Below, in pieces: positions 1 through 10,963 of a DNA stretch of 64,000 bases. Within the stretch, counting starts at the first letter, position 1. Every line of letters begins with the position of its first letter. This stretch comes from Caldilineaceae bacterium. Its GTDB lineage: Bacteria; Chloroflexota; Anaerolineae; Caldilineales; Caldilineaceae. The position numbers were made by a program, and so were the translations under genes. The DNA is taken from NCBI GenBank assembly GCA_020634755.1, contig JACKBC010000022.1:1-64000 (forward strand), in the 5' to 3' direction. The notes beneath the pieces were generated by a model that worked only from the letters and a program-made list of their open reading frames with translations, was not told where the DNA came from and did not search any database.

Positions 1-159
1 ATAGATTAGGAAGTTTGTGTTACTACCAATGATAGTAGATGGCTGCCGGAAAATTCCATTGCGCGCCCTATCAATTTGGATGGATGATCTATCAAATTGG
101 ATAATTTTACTGTCTAAAGTGAAATCAGATCGAGAAGAGTCGTAGGCGACAAGCGCTGT

Positions 160-245
160 ATCAATCGATCGCAACGAGAGGAGATAGGGCTGGATTCACC
201 AATTGAGAGTGATGCCTCAATCGCCAACACCGTTGCGGTGTACTG
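160..245 (+). repeat. Leader-like repeat, family A, copy 1
   Basis: About 86 nt matching, as reverse complement, the copy at 43956-44045 over nearly its whole length (shared blocks include GGTGAATCC and CGTTGCGATC). It reads in the direction of the metalloprotease gene, whose start is ~236 nt downstream. ATCGCAACG (168-176) can pair with CGTTGCGGT (231-239), and the 3' part can instead fold as a local hairpin, CACCG-TTG-CGGTG. Confidence 0.7.
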
Positions 246-304
246 TGTATAGCAAAGTCAAAATATGGTAAAGCGCACGCGACATCATGTACAATAGAGT
301 GCGG

Positions 305-345
305 ATTTTATGATGGGGATTGTGCGCAGCCAGAGCTATCATGCA
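305..345 (+). repeat. Hairpin repeat, family B, copy 1
   Basis: An imperfect palindrome (ATGATGGGGATTGTGCGCAG followed by a near-complement ending in ATCATGCAAC). It resembles the hairpin units at 37667-37712, 41076-41230, 48918-48962 and 51853-51893. Confidence 0.5.
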
Positions 346-481
346 ACAAAAAGACTTTTACGATGGCGTTTTACCGGCGCTGCGTACGCCGAAAGAGAGT
401 GAAATCATTTTCTGGCAATGGCCATAGGGTCTTGGTCAGAGGTGAAATCGTAGCTTTACACGGCGCTGTGTAAAGAATGTT

Positions 482-2563
482 TTGGTAGAGGAATTGGTCT
501 TGAAAAACTCACAATTTTTTCCTATTCGCCTTATTGCGTTGCTTATTGGGGGGGGCCTGCTGCTGGTGGGCTGTAACTTCGGGCGTGCTCCTATGGAACG
601 CAACGCCGCGCGTCCCGCCGCCACTTCGACGCCGGCGCCAGTCTTTCAAACGCCGCAGCCCAGCAGCGTGCGGCAACACGCACCCATCCCGGTGGTTGAG
701 ACGCCATCGGCAGATGAGCTGGGTGCGCTGACCACCGAAGAGCAGCTGCAACTGGTGGTCGTACCCACGCGTGATCTGCGCGATCTGGCGCTGCGCCTCA
801 AGCCGGGCGTCGATGAGATTCCGCTGGTAGTTAACGAGACAGCGCCGGATTATCCGGTAGGCACAGTTTCGGACTTTTGGGTTCACAATACGCAAGATAA
901 CAGCACGTCGCAGATTCAAGCGGAACTGGTCTATAAAACAGATGTGGTGTATGCCTGGGTGGAAGTGGGTCAGGACTTTGATCTAGACAAGCTGAGCGCC
1001 TCGATTGACCATTTTAGCCAGAAAAGCTATCCAGCCGAGCGAGCCTTCTTTGGCAGCGAGCTGAGCCCTGGCATTGATGATGACCCGCGCATTCACATTT
1101 TGCATACGGCCAAAACAGGCTCCGGAGTGGCGGGCTACTATAGCAGCGCAGATGAACAGAGCCGTCTGGCCAATCAATATTCTAATGAAAAGGAAATGTT
1201 CTACATCAGCCTCACCTGGCTGAACAGCATGGGCGATTATGAAACCTATGAAACCGTGCTGGCCCACGAGTTCCAGCACATGATCCACTGGGCCAATGAT
1301 CGCAACGAGGAGACATGGGTCAACGAAGGGTTAAGCGAATTTGCTCAAGAAGTGGCCGGTTATGATCCGGATACTGGATTTGCCGGTTCATTTAGCCAAA
1401 GCCCTGATACGCAGCTCAACACCTGGAACGAAACTACGGGCAACAATGGCGACCACTACGGCAGCGCCTATCTTTTTATGGCCTATTTTGCCCAGCGCTT
1501 TGGTCCCGCATTGACGCAGGCGCTGGTGGCGGACCCGGCCAACGGGCAGCGCGGGTTTGATGATGTGCTGGCCGGGGCTGGGCAAGCGCTGGACTTTAAC
1601 GGGCTCTTTGCCGATTGGGTGGTCGCCAATTATGTGGATGATCCAAACGCGCTCGGATTAGATGGCGTTTATGGCTATCGCAAATTTGAACAGAGGGCGC
1701 CATTTTTGGATAACACCTTGGATAAATATCCGGTGGCTCCCATCGAGACCGGCGTGCAAAATTACGCGACCGACTATATATTGCTCAATGGCACAGGAGA
1801 CATTGCCATCAATTTCCAGGGCCAAACTGGTACTCGCCTCACCAGCACCGAGCCATTTAGTGGTGAGCGCGCCTGGTGGAGCAACCGCGGCGATGATTCC
1901 GATAGTCGGTTGACGCGTCACTTTGATTTCACCGCGGTTCAGCCTGGGGCGCCGCTGACCATGGATGTGACTATGTGGTGGGACATTGAGGTGGATTACG
2001 ATTATGGCTATGTGTTGGTCAGCCGCGACGGCCATAAATGGGAGATCATTCCCGGCCCGCACACCACCATGGACAATCCCAGCGGTAACTCGTTTGGCGC
2101 GGCCTATACCAGCCAAAGCAGTAAGGTGGCTACGTCCAATGCGGGCAAGCCCGGTTGGGTTACCGAGCAGTTTGATCTGAGCGCTTATGCCGGGGAGGAA
2201 GTGGACGTCCGCTTTGAATATATTATGGACGATGCCGTCAACTTGAGCGGCTGGTGGATTGATGACATTTCAATTCCCGCCATTGATTATGCCACAGACT
2301 TTGAGCAGGGCGCCGACGACTGGGAAAGCGAAGGTTGGCTGCTCACCAACGGCCAGCTGACCCAGGGCTGGCTGGTGCAGGTGTTGGAGCTGGAGAATAA
2401 CATTTTGTCCGCCGTGCATCGTCCCGAAGTAGATGCCAATGGTCATGCAGCCATTGACGTAACCGGCCTGGGGGACGGCAAAACCGCCGTCCTGGCCATT
2501 AGCGGCCTGGCGCCAGTCACAACGGAGACTGCCAACTATTCGTTTGAGATTGAAACACGATAA
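482..2563 (+). CDS. Secreted InhA-like zinc metalloprotease (lipoprotein)
   Basis: 693 residues from a TTG start; an alternative TTG lies at 500. The N-terminus is hydrophobic and ends in a lipobox-like LVGC (C31), so export and lipid anchoring are likely. A low-complexity Ala/Thr/Pro segment follows. The catalytic zinc motif HEFQH (H262-H266) is followed by NEGLSEFA, whose glutamate is the expected third ligand, as in gluzincins such as immune inhibitor A (M6) and related families. The C-terminal half contains WWSNRGDDSD and WWDIEVDYDYGYVLVS, resembling the beta-sandwich domain of immune inhibitor A peptidases. It probably degrades extracellular protein. M30-type peptidases are an alternative, because they also carry HEFxHMI. 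Confident as a metalloprotease, less so on the exact family. Confidence 0.8.
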   Translation: MVEELVLKNSQFFPIRLIALLIGGGLLLVGCNFGRAPMERNAARPAATSTPAPVFQTPQPSSVRQHAPIPVVETPSADELGALTTEEQLQLVVVPTRDLRDLALRLKPGVDEIPLVVNETAPDYPVGTVSDFWVHNTQDNSTSQIQAELVYKTDVVYAWVEVGQDFDLDKLSASIDHFSQKSYPAERAFFGSELSPGIDDDPRIHILHTAKTGSGVAGYYSSADEQSRLANQYSNEKEMFYISLTWLNSMGDYETYETVLAHEFQHMIHWANDRNEETWVNEGLSEFAQEVAGYDPDTGFAGSFSQSPDTQLNTWNETTGNNGDHYGSAYLFMAYFAQRFGPALTQALVADPANGQRGFDDVLAGAGQALDFNGLFADWVVANYVDDPNALGLDGVYGYRKFEQRAPFLDNTLDKYPVAPIETGVQNYATDYILLNGTGDIAINFQGQTGTRLTSTEPFSGERAWWSNRGDDSDSRLTRHFDFTAVQPGAPLTMDVTMWWDIEVDYDYGYVLVSRDGHKWEIIPGPHTTMDNPSGNSFGAAYTSQSSKVATSNAGKPGWVTEQFDLSAYAGEEVDVRFEYIMDDAVNLSGWWIDDISIPAIDYATDFEQGADDWESEGWLLTNGQLTQGWLVQVLELENNILSAVHRPEVDANGHAAIDVTGLGDGKTAVLAISGLAPVTTETANYSFEIETR

Positions 2564-2581
2564 AGCGTTTGCCTAGCGGGG

Positions 2582-2664
2582 GCCTCTCCTCCCCCTTCCC
2601 CCTCCTTCCCACGTGTGGAGAGGAGGGGGAAAGGCGTACGAAGTACGCCAAGGGGAGGAGAGGC
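2582..2664. repeat. GA/CT-rich nested palindrome upstream of carB
   Basis: GCCTCTCCTCCCC (2582-2594) is the exact complement of 2652-2664. Inside it lie a second CT/GA-rich pair and a perfect GGCGTAC-GAA-GTACGCC hairpin (2633-2649). It sits between the metalloprotease stop and the carB ribosome-binding site. It could be a terminator, a leader structure or a mobile palindrome of the kind inserted in carB. Confidence 0.6.
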
Positions 2665-2705
2665 TCTTCACCGCGCAAGTGCATTGCAAAAGAAAAAAGG
2701 AAAAA

Positions 2706-6146
<3,441 letters not shown>

Positions 6147-6151
6147 GCGCA

Positions 6152-6217
6152 GAGTGCGTTGCACGGCGACGGGTAATTTTGGCCTATCAGTCGAGTGGTC
6201 CGCCGTGCGATGCACTC
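6152..6217. repeat. Inverted repeat, family C, copy 1
   Basis: GAGTGCGTTGCACGGC (6152-6167) pairs at 14 of 16 positions with 6202-6217. The core contains ATTTTGG. The element at 42038-42101 has matching arms (AGTGCGTCGCACGG), the same ATTTTGG core and a similar GCGGC flank. It lies directly after carB and could act as its terminator, but no T-tract follows. Confidence 0.55.
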
Positions 6218-6326
6218 GGAGCGGCGGGGGAAGTATGGTAAACGGTGAATTGCGAATGGTGAACGGGGCCGGCTACGGTCAGCCCTCTGATAGGGGAATT
6301 TGTAGGTCTGGAACAGAGAGAAATTT

Positions 6327-6572
6327 ATGCACGGAAATCAGGATGTGACATTTACGCTTCCCTCTGATGTGTTGCGGAAAGCAAAGCTCATCGCAGCCAA
6401 ACGGGGGCTGTCGCTGTCAGAGCAAATGATTGAACTGCTCACCGAACTGGTGGAAAAGGATAAAGACTATGTCCACGCCCGGGACAGCTATTTTACGCTG
6501 TTGGCGCGCCATACGGATTTGGGTACTGAGGGCGTTATTCGCTGGACGCGGGAATCACTTCATGACCGATAA
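6327..6572 (+). CDS. Ribbon-helix-helix antitoxin-like protein (VapB type)
   Basis: 81 residues beginning MHGNQDVTFTLPSDVLRKAK. A short beta-strand followed by two helices (LRKAKLIAAKRGLSLSEQMIELLTELV) fits a ribbon-helix-helix DNA-binding fold. The C-terminal tail, with LGTEGVIRWTRESLHDR, resembles the toxin-neutralising tails of antitoxins paired with PIN-domain VapC toxins. In such operons the toxin start overlaps the antitoxin stop. Here an ATG at 6562 overlaps, but its frame breaks after eight codons, so the antitoxin appears orphaned. It probably autoregulates its own promoter (family knowledge). AGAGAGAAATTT upstream offers only a weak ribosome-binding site. Confidence 0.7.
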   Translation: MHGNQDVTFTLPSDVLRKAKLIAAKRGLSLSEQMIELLTELVEKDKDYVHARDSYFTLLARHTDLGTEGVIRWTRESLHDR

Positions 6573-6625
6573 AGAGGTGTGCATGTAGATACTATTCGCC
6601 TGACCGTCTGAGGCCAACATTCGCA
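6562..6625 (+). pseudogene. Possible remnant of a VapC/PIN toxin gene
   Basis: An ATG overlapping the antitoxin stop starts MTDKEVCM and then hits TAG. Shifting frame gives VDT, like the beginning of PIN toxins (typically FVDTNVLVY), but nothing convincing follows. I take it as a badly truncated toxin gene. The evidence is position and three residues only. Confidence 0.3.
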
Positions 6626-6872
6626 ACTTGGTGAATTGGTTCGGTAATGCCATGTAGTTACGGTGGTCTACATTTCCGGTTTGCGCATGTTGCTCTGCTG
6701 CGCTATATTGTTAGGCACTGTTCGGACATATATAAACCACTTGGATTCAAGCAAAATGAAGCTAACCGCCCCCAATTTGCAGAGCTTGAAGCCGCCCTCA
6801 TGGATGCCTTCGGCAATCGCAGTGGATTGGCGCACATGGCGCATATTCATCTAGAATGCAATCTCAATAAAA

Positions 6873-6925
6873 CAACCAACAGAGCCGCATTCGAAGTTAC
6901 AAATCGAATGCGGCTCTGTTGGTTG
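6873..6925. terminator. Strong perfect hairpin, terminator-like
   Basis: A 22-bp perfect stem (6873-6894 with 6904-6925) around a 9-nt loop, followed by GAAAAA on the plus strand and preceded by TAAAA. It could be a bidirectional terminator or a remnant of a palindromic element. No intact gene lies on either side within 300 nt, so its partner genes may be gone. Confidence 0.5.
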
Positions 6926-7288
6926 AAAAACTACTGATGGATGGCTGGGTAGCTACCGATGATTTTTCCGCTGTTGCCGTTTTTGTCGATGTTGATGGAG
7001 ATGGCTCACTTGACCCCACCCTTTCCCCACAAGCGGCGAAATGTTCCCTGAATGTCAGCCTGCTGTCAGGGTTTGCACGGCCAAAACCGCCACAATCGAC
7101 TGGGAGCACACGTCCAATTCGATTTTGAAGACAGCAATTTTCAATTGAAGGCAATGGAACACTGATTGGATTAATGAAACGGATGAGACTGATTTCCCGA
7201 GCAGAAATCTGCGAAAATCCGCCAAATCTGTGCAATCTGTGTTCCATTTTCTTGTTTTTAAAACATAACTATTGCGACCACCCGAGGG

Positions 7289-7328
7289 CTGAGCTTGTCG
7301 AAGCCCATGTTCCCTTCGACAAGCTCAG
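7289..7328. repeat. CTTCGACAAGCTCAG inverted repeat
   Basis: A 15-bp perfect stem (7289-7303 with 7314-7328) around a 10-nt loop. This word is recognisable as a common dispersed intergenic palindrome in many bacterial genomes. It lies 52 nt before the exchanger gene. Confidence 0.6.
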
Positions 7329-7380
7329 GGAACGGCTGAATAGTTACTTTAAAACTGTAATTTGGTAAGGCGGCACTTTA

Positions 7381-8304
7381 ATGATCATCCTGTTCAACTT
7401 TCTGATTTTGGCGGCGAGCATTGTGGGGTTGTGGCTGGGGGCGCAGTGGCTGGTGGAGAGCGCCACGCGGGTGGCGCGGCGGTTGCGCGTCTCCGAGCTG
7501 GCCATTGGGCTGACCATTGTGGCGCTGGGCACGTCGCTGCCCGAGCTGGCCGTTTCCATCGGCGCCACCCTAGCCGGGCGCGGCGATATTGCGGTAGGCA
7601 ACGTGGTCGGTTCCAATATTTTTAATTTGGGCATTATCCTGGGTATGGTGGCGCTGGTGCGCTCGATTATTGTGTCGCCCGCCATGGTGCGTCGCGATGG
7701 CATGGTGTTGGTGGGTGCGGGGGCCACGCTGCTCTTTTTCCTGCGCGATCTAACGCTGGCGCGCTGGGAAGGTTTTACGCTGGCCGCCATGCTGGCCATT
7801 TATTTGACTTATCTGTTTTGGCAGCGTGAGGCGCTGGACGAAGAACTGGCCGATGGCGATTTTCAGTCCAGCGATATTTTGCGGTTGGTCATTGGCTTGG
7901 GCATGGTGCTGGCTGGCGGCCATTTTCTGGTCAATTCGGCCTCCGAAGTGGCGCGCTGGTTTGGCTTTTCAGAATGGTTTATCGGTGTAACCATTGTGGC
8001 CATTGGCACCTCGGCGCCCGAGTTTGTCACGTCGATTACGGCCGTTCTGCGCGGCCAGTTTGGCCTATCGGCAGGCAACCTGATTGGCAGCGATCTTTTT
8101 AACCTGCTGGGTATTCTGGGCGTGGCCGCGGTCGTAAAGCCACTGACCATTAGCGCCACCGCCCTGCACAGCCTGCCGCTGCTGGTGGGTATGTCGCTGG
8201 TGCTGGTGCTGCTCATGCGCACCGATTGGAAGCTGTCGCGCTACGAAGGCGCGGCGCTGGTATTGGTGGGCGTGGTGCGCTTTGTATTGTCCGTATATGG
8301 ATAA
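7381..8304 (+). CDS. Ca2+/Na+ antiporter of the CaCA family (YrbG-like)
   Basis: 307 residues, almost all hydrophobic, with about ten membrane helices. The two inverted alpha repeats that form the cation path are clear: GTSLPELAVSIGATLAGRG with AVGNVVGSNIFNLGIILG in the first half, and GTSAPEFVTSITAVLRGQ with SAGNLIGSDLFNLLGILG in the second. The conserved acidic residue of each G-T-S-x-P-E motif is present. Length matches YrbG-type exchangers. The likely role is calcium (or sodium) extrusion across the inner membrane. The ATG at 7381 has only a weak upstream AAGGCGG. It is followed by an independent gene 49 nt on and may form a short transcription unit with it. Confidence 0.93.
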   Translation: MIILFNFLILAASIVGLWLGAQWLVESATRVARRLRVSELAIGLTIVALGTSLPELAVSIGATLAGRGDIAVGNVVGSNIFNLGIILGMVALVRSIIVSPAMVRRDGMVLVGAGATLLFFLRDLTLARWEGFTLAAMLAIYLTYLFWQREALDEELADGDFQSSDILRLVIGLGMVLAGGHFLVNSASEVARWFGFSEWFIGVTIVAIGTSAPEFVTSITAVLRGQFGLSAGNLIGSDLFNLLGILGVAAVVKPLTISATALHSLPLLVGMSLVLVLLMRTDWKLSRYEGAALVLVGVVRFVLSVYG

Positions 8305-8353
8305 TTGAAGACCATCCCCAATCCCCCTCTAATCGTTCCAAAAGGAGCTAACG

Positions 8354-8803
8354 ATGGCGCGCATGAACGAAGCTGAACTAGACGCCTTTCTTGCCACAGG
8401 CGTTATCTGTCGCTTGGGCTGTCTGGATAATGAGGGGCATCCATATGTGGTGCCGTGCTGGTTTCATTATGCCGACGGCGGCTTTTACATTATCCCGCGT
8501 GAGCGGTCGGCGTGGGCGGAATATTTGGCGCGTGATGGGCGCGTATCACTCTGCATCGACGCCGAAACGGGTGACCGTGTGCTGGTGCGCGGGCAGGCCG
8601 CCGTAGCGGAACGGCCCAATGTGGGCGGTCGCTGGGTGGCTATTGCGCGGGCGATGGTGCTGCGCTATCGGGGTGAAGAAGGGCTGGCGTATTTGGAAGC
8701 CACCATCAACGAGCCGCGCTGGCTCTTTTTTGTGGCGCCCACCCAGATCACCAGCTGGACCGGCGGGGGATGGGCGCAGAAATATAAGCATTATCAGTGG
8801 TAG
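8354..8803 (+). CDS. Pyridoxamine 5'-phosphate oxidase-fold flavin/F420-binding protein
   Basis: 149 residues, beginning MARMNEAELDAFLATGVICR, with a good AAAGGAG ribosome-binding site ending 9 nt before the start. The sequence LGCLDNEGHPYVVPCWFHYADGGFYIIPRERSAWA has the split-barrel pattern of the pyridoxamine-phosphate-oxidase-like superfamily: a strand with 'G.P.VVP', then a phosphate-contacting segment. Members bind FMN, F420 or heme, and the exact cofactor and substrate cannot be read here. It is a probable cytoplasmic reductase. It ends before a 54-bp perfect palindrome separating it from the convergent gene. Confidence 0.8.
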   Translation: MARMNEAELDAFLATGVICRLGCLDNEGHPYVVPCWFHYADGGFYIIPRERSAWAEYLARDGRVSLCIDAETGDRVLVRGQAAVAERPNVGGRWVAIARAMVLRYRGEEGLAYLEATINEPRWLFFVAPTQITSWTGGGWAQKYKHYQW

Positions 8804-8861
8804 GCGCGTCAACACTGTAAAAGCAAAATAGCCGCCAAAGTATAAAAGAGACAAAAAGTTC

Positions 8862-8915
8862 CCAAAAGTAGAGCGCCCCTGAAATCACGTGATTTCAGGG
8901 GCGCTCTACTTTTGG
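8862..8915. terminator. 54-bp perfect palindrome between convergent genes
   Basis: 27 nt (8862-8888) are followed immediately by their exact complement (8889-8915), with no loop bases. It lies between the stop codons of the plus-strand gene ending at 8803 and the minus-strand gene ending at 8949, so a bidirectional transcription terminator is the simplest reading. Confidence 0.75.
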
Positions 8916-8948
8916 AATGGAGTTATCCGTGAGCGGTTGCCTTAAGGT

Positions 8949-9404
8949 CTATTTAGATTCGCCCGACTCATCATCAGCGGCGACGTCTGTATCTGGCGCG
9001 GTCTCGGCGGCGGGGGCCTCGGCAGGCGCTGCCGCGCTGCCGCCCACCAGATCCTGGCGGATGGCTAGATATTCCTCACGGCTGATCTCGCCGCTAGCGT
9101 AGCGCGTTTGCAGCACTTGCAGGGCACTTTGGGCGCTGGTCTCGGTGCTGGTGAACGTGCTCTTAAAGCGATCGGCGCCGCCGTGCATTGCATTGGCCGT
9201 AGCCTCTACAAAGTTGTTGCGTCCGCGCCAGTTGCGCCAGACCCAGACGGCCAACAGCACCAGCGCAATCAGCGTCAACAGGGGGAAGATGCCGAAAAAG
9301 CCGGGGCCGCTATGTCCACGGCCACCAAAGTCACTGCGCTGCATGGCCTGGCCCACTGGGCCGTTCTGTAAATCAGTTGCCAAAAAAAGAAGTGAAGTTT
9401 GCAT
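8949..9404 (-). CDS. Small membrane protein with SHOCT-like domain
   Basis: 151 residues. A Gly-rich N-terminus (RSDFGGRGHSGPGFFG) precedes one membrane helix (FGIFPLLTLIALVLLAVWVW, about residues 37-56) and a basic stop-transfer stretch RNWRGRNN. A cytoplasmic segment follows, containing ASGEISREEYLAIRQDL, the pattern of the short SHOCT domain (about 30 residues, often at the ends of oligomeric membrane proteins). The tail is Ala/Glu/Asp-rich. Function unknown. It stands 124 nt downstream of a minus-strand gene pair and is probably transcribed separately or as the last gene of that unit. Confidence 0.75.
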   Translation of the reverse strand: MQTSLLFLATDLQNGPVGQAMQRSDFGGRGHSGPGFFGIFPLLTLIALVLLAVWVWRNWRGRNNFVEATANAMHGGADRFKSTFTSTETSAQSALQVLQTRYASGEISREEYLAIRQDLVGGSAAAPAEAPAAETAPDTDVAADDESGESK

Positions 9405-9527
9405 GTTATTAATTATCTCCGTAAATATACGAATGAACTGGTTCGCATTTCAGCCAGTCAGCAGTCAGCTGGCTAGACAATCGCTAGGGCGCAGAGCGCT
9501 GAAATACTGACGGCTAAATTGCTCCAG

Positions 9528-9962
9528 TCATTCTTTCACAATTGATGGATGGTAATAGGTGGCGGCCATGGCGAGCATGGCGGCCAGAGCCAGCATCCCG
9601 GGCGCCAGCAGCGGGTTGGCGCCGCCCAGCGCATCAAAGAAGACCTGGCTCACTGTGGCGTTGGGCTGAATTTCCAGCGCAAAGCCAATGTTGTGCTCTA
9701 TGTGCTCAAAGACGCCAAAGAGGCTTCCGGCAAAAGCGATGCCCATGATCCAGCGTAGCACCCGAATGGTGCGTGGCGCTGGCCGAAAGAGCATGGCTCC
9801 TACCGCTCCCGCGCCCAGTGCGCATAGCACAAAGGGCAGAATCTGCGTCGGGTCTTCCCAATGGCTGATCAGGGCCAGCTCTACAATGGTGCCTATAAAG
9901 AGAAAGGCAGCCATGGCGAGCAGAAAGAGCCGCAGCCGCTGCAGAATGCGTTCGCTGCTCAT
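9528..9962 (-). CDS. Four-helix membrane protein of unknown function
   Basis: 144 residues with four predicted membrane helices (LRLFLLAMAAFLFIGTIVEL; ILPFVLCALGAGAVGAMLF; VLRWIMGIAFAGSLFGVF; LAPGMLALAAMLAMAATYY). FEHIEHNIGF after the third helix carries two histidines that could bind a metal or heme, which is only a suggestion. Its start overlaps the stop of the upstream lipoprotein gene by four nucleotides (ATGA), so the two are translationally coupled. I do not recognise the family. Confidence 0.75.
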   Translation of the reverse strand: MSSERILQRLRLFLLAMAAFLFIGTIVELALISHWEDPTQILPFVLCALGAGAVGAMLFRPAPRTIRVLRWIMGIAFAGSLFGVFEHIEHNIGFALEIQPNATVSQVFFDALGGANPLLAPGMLALAAMLAMAATYYHPSIVKE

Positions 9963-10603
9963 TGGGCCAGATACCCACTGGCGGCAGCGGCATCTTCAGA
10001 CGATACCAATTCGGCTAGTTTGGCTAGAAAAGCGTCATTAGAATCATACGGCCGCGCGGCCATCAGCTCTTCAGCAATGGCATCGTCCACGCCGGGCAGC
10101 TGCTTGAGCGTTTCAGCGTCGGATTCGTTGACGTCCACCGGTACATAGACATACTGCTCATAGTCGGCCACCTGTGCGTCATCTACATATTTGCCGATTT
10201 CGCGGCGGAACTGCTGAATGCTGATGTAGGGCCGATACTCCTGGAATTCGCGCACCATGCGGTCGCCAAAGCCCGGGATTGTATTGAGCAGTTCGTCACC
10301 TGTAACGGTGTTTAGATTGAGCTTGGTCATGGCCACGGCGGCGACTGGCTCCGTGGCTTCTTCTGCCGCGGCCGCAGTAGGCTCCGTAGTGGCTTCTGTA
10401 TCTGCGGCTGTGGCGGCCGGCTCTGTCGTTGCTTCTTCTGCCGTCGCAGCCTCTGCCGCTGGCTCAGTGGCCGTCGCGGCGGCGGTTGGCGCCGATGCCG
10501 CGGTTGAATCTGTGGTGCTGGTATTGCCGGCGCAGGCGGCCGCAATCAACATGATGGCAGCGAGCGTGGGCGCCATAATACGCATTGTAGGTTTAAAGCT
10601 CAT
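9959..10603 (-). CDS. Lipoprotein with ComEA-like helix-hairpin-helix repeats
   Basis: 214 residues from the ATG at 10603, which has GAGGAG upstream; a longer frame begins at 10630 but lacks a ribosome-binding site. A signal peptide ends at a lipobox-like IAAACAG, followed by a ~70-residue Ala/Thr/Glu-rich spacer. The C-terminal part has two helix-hairpin-helix-like units: LNLNTVTGDELLNTIPGFGD and VNESDAETLKQLPGVDDAIA. ComEA-type proteins use such motifs to bind DNA at the cell surface during uptake, so an extracytoplasmic DNA-binding or scaffold role is possible. It is coupled to the membrane protein downstream. A diverged copy of the family A repeat lies ~212 nt upstream. Confidence 0.8.
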   Translation of the reverse strand: MSFKPTMRIMAPTLAAIMLIAAACAGNTSTTDSTAASAPTAAATATEPAAEAATAEEATTEPAATAADTEATTEPTAAAAEEATEPVAAVAMTKLNLNTVTGDELLNTIPGFGDRMVREFQEYRPYISIQQFRREIGKYVDDAQVADYEQYVYVPVDVNESDAETLKQLPGVDDAIAEELMAARPYDSNDAFLAKLAELVSSEDAAAASGYLAQ

Positions 10604-10815
10604 TGTGTTCTCCTCGTTGTATTTTCGCACTTACTCCGGAGTAAGTATGTAAAAGCAGCAAGCGAATTGTGTATGACGGTTGGAAATTACTCTCAGCACC
10701 GATTCTATGTCGGCGTTGCTTGTTGCTGTTGTCTCTAGTTTAGCAGCTACATCTTAATGAATTATGCCGGAATTGTTTAGAAAATATGTAGATACAATAT
10801 CAGTGGCTATTCTTA

Positions 10816-10902
10816 GTACACCGCAATGGTCTTGACGTTATAGACGTCGGTCCAGTTCATAGAATTCGACTCTATACCTTACTTTTGCGGTCTATTGATT
10901 CT
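10816..10902 (-). repeat. Leader-like repeat, family A, copy 2 (diverged)
   Basis: Plus-strand GTACACCGCAATGGTCTTGA and following bases align with the start of the copy at 43956, continuing through GACGTCGGTC and ending in GCGGTCTATTGATT. In the gene-sense (minus) orientation ACCGCAA (complement of 10885-10891) can pair with TTGCGGT (complement of 10820-10826), one pair being C-G where copy 1 has U-G. The next minus-strand start is 10603. Confidence 0.6.
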
Positions 10903-10920
10903 GCATAGCCGCTAAATAAA

Positions 10921-10951
10921 AACGTCTGACGCTTATTCTACGTCAGACGTT
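10921..10951 (-). terminator. Terminator for the P-type ATPase region
   Basis: An 11-bp perfect stem (AACGTCTGACG with CGTCAGACGTT, 9-nt loop). On the minus strand it is followed by TTTTTATTT, as expected for an intrinsic terminator just after the stop at 10964. Confidence 0.8.
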
Positions 10952-10963
10952 AGCCATATAGAT

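Larger units (their letters stand above)
1..481. other. Intergenic region upstream of the metalloprotease
   Basis: No convincing gene. It holds one copy of the ~90-nt leader-like repeat (about 160-245) and one copy of the ~45-nt hairpin repeat (about 305-345), described separately. A 27-codon open frame starting at the ATG at 341 has no recognisable product. The left part is AT-rich, with an imperfect repetition of a TCAAATTGGAT-like word near 70-105. Confidence 0.6.
6573..7380. other. Decayed intergenic region with several hairpins
   Basis: About 800 nt without a credible gene; short open frames here match nothing I recognise. It contains a perfect 22-bp hairpin (6873-6925), an 'ATCTGCGAAAATCCGCC'-type low-information repeat near 7208-7245 and a perfect CTTCGACAAGCTCAG hairpin (7289-7328). 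It looks like a site where genes were lost. Confidence 0.6.
10604..10963. other. Intergenic region between the HhH lipoprotein and the P-type ATPase
   Basis: 360 nt with no gene. It contains the diverged family A repeat (10816-10902) and the hairpin at 10921-10951. The stretch nearest the lipoprotein gene (10620-10810) is AT-rich and should hold its promoter, but I could not assign boxes with confidence. Confidence 0.55.

Noticed and set aside
2613..2705. 31-residue N-terminal extension of CarB
   Set aside because: It overlaps the palindromic region, and the known CarB start is reproduced at the ATG at 2706 with its own ribosome-binding site.
6647..6937. Short plus-strand open frame in the decayed region
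   Set aside because: It overlaps a strong perfect hairpin and matches nothing recognised; composition suggests non-coding sequence.
7381..8304. Annotation as a magnesium or multidrug transporter
   Set aside because: The two inverted GTS-P-E motifs are diagnostic of Ca2+/cation antiporters.
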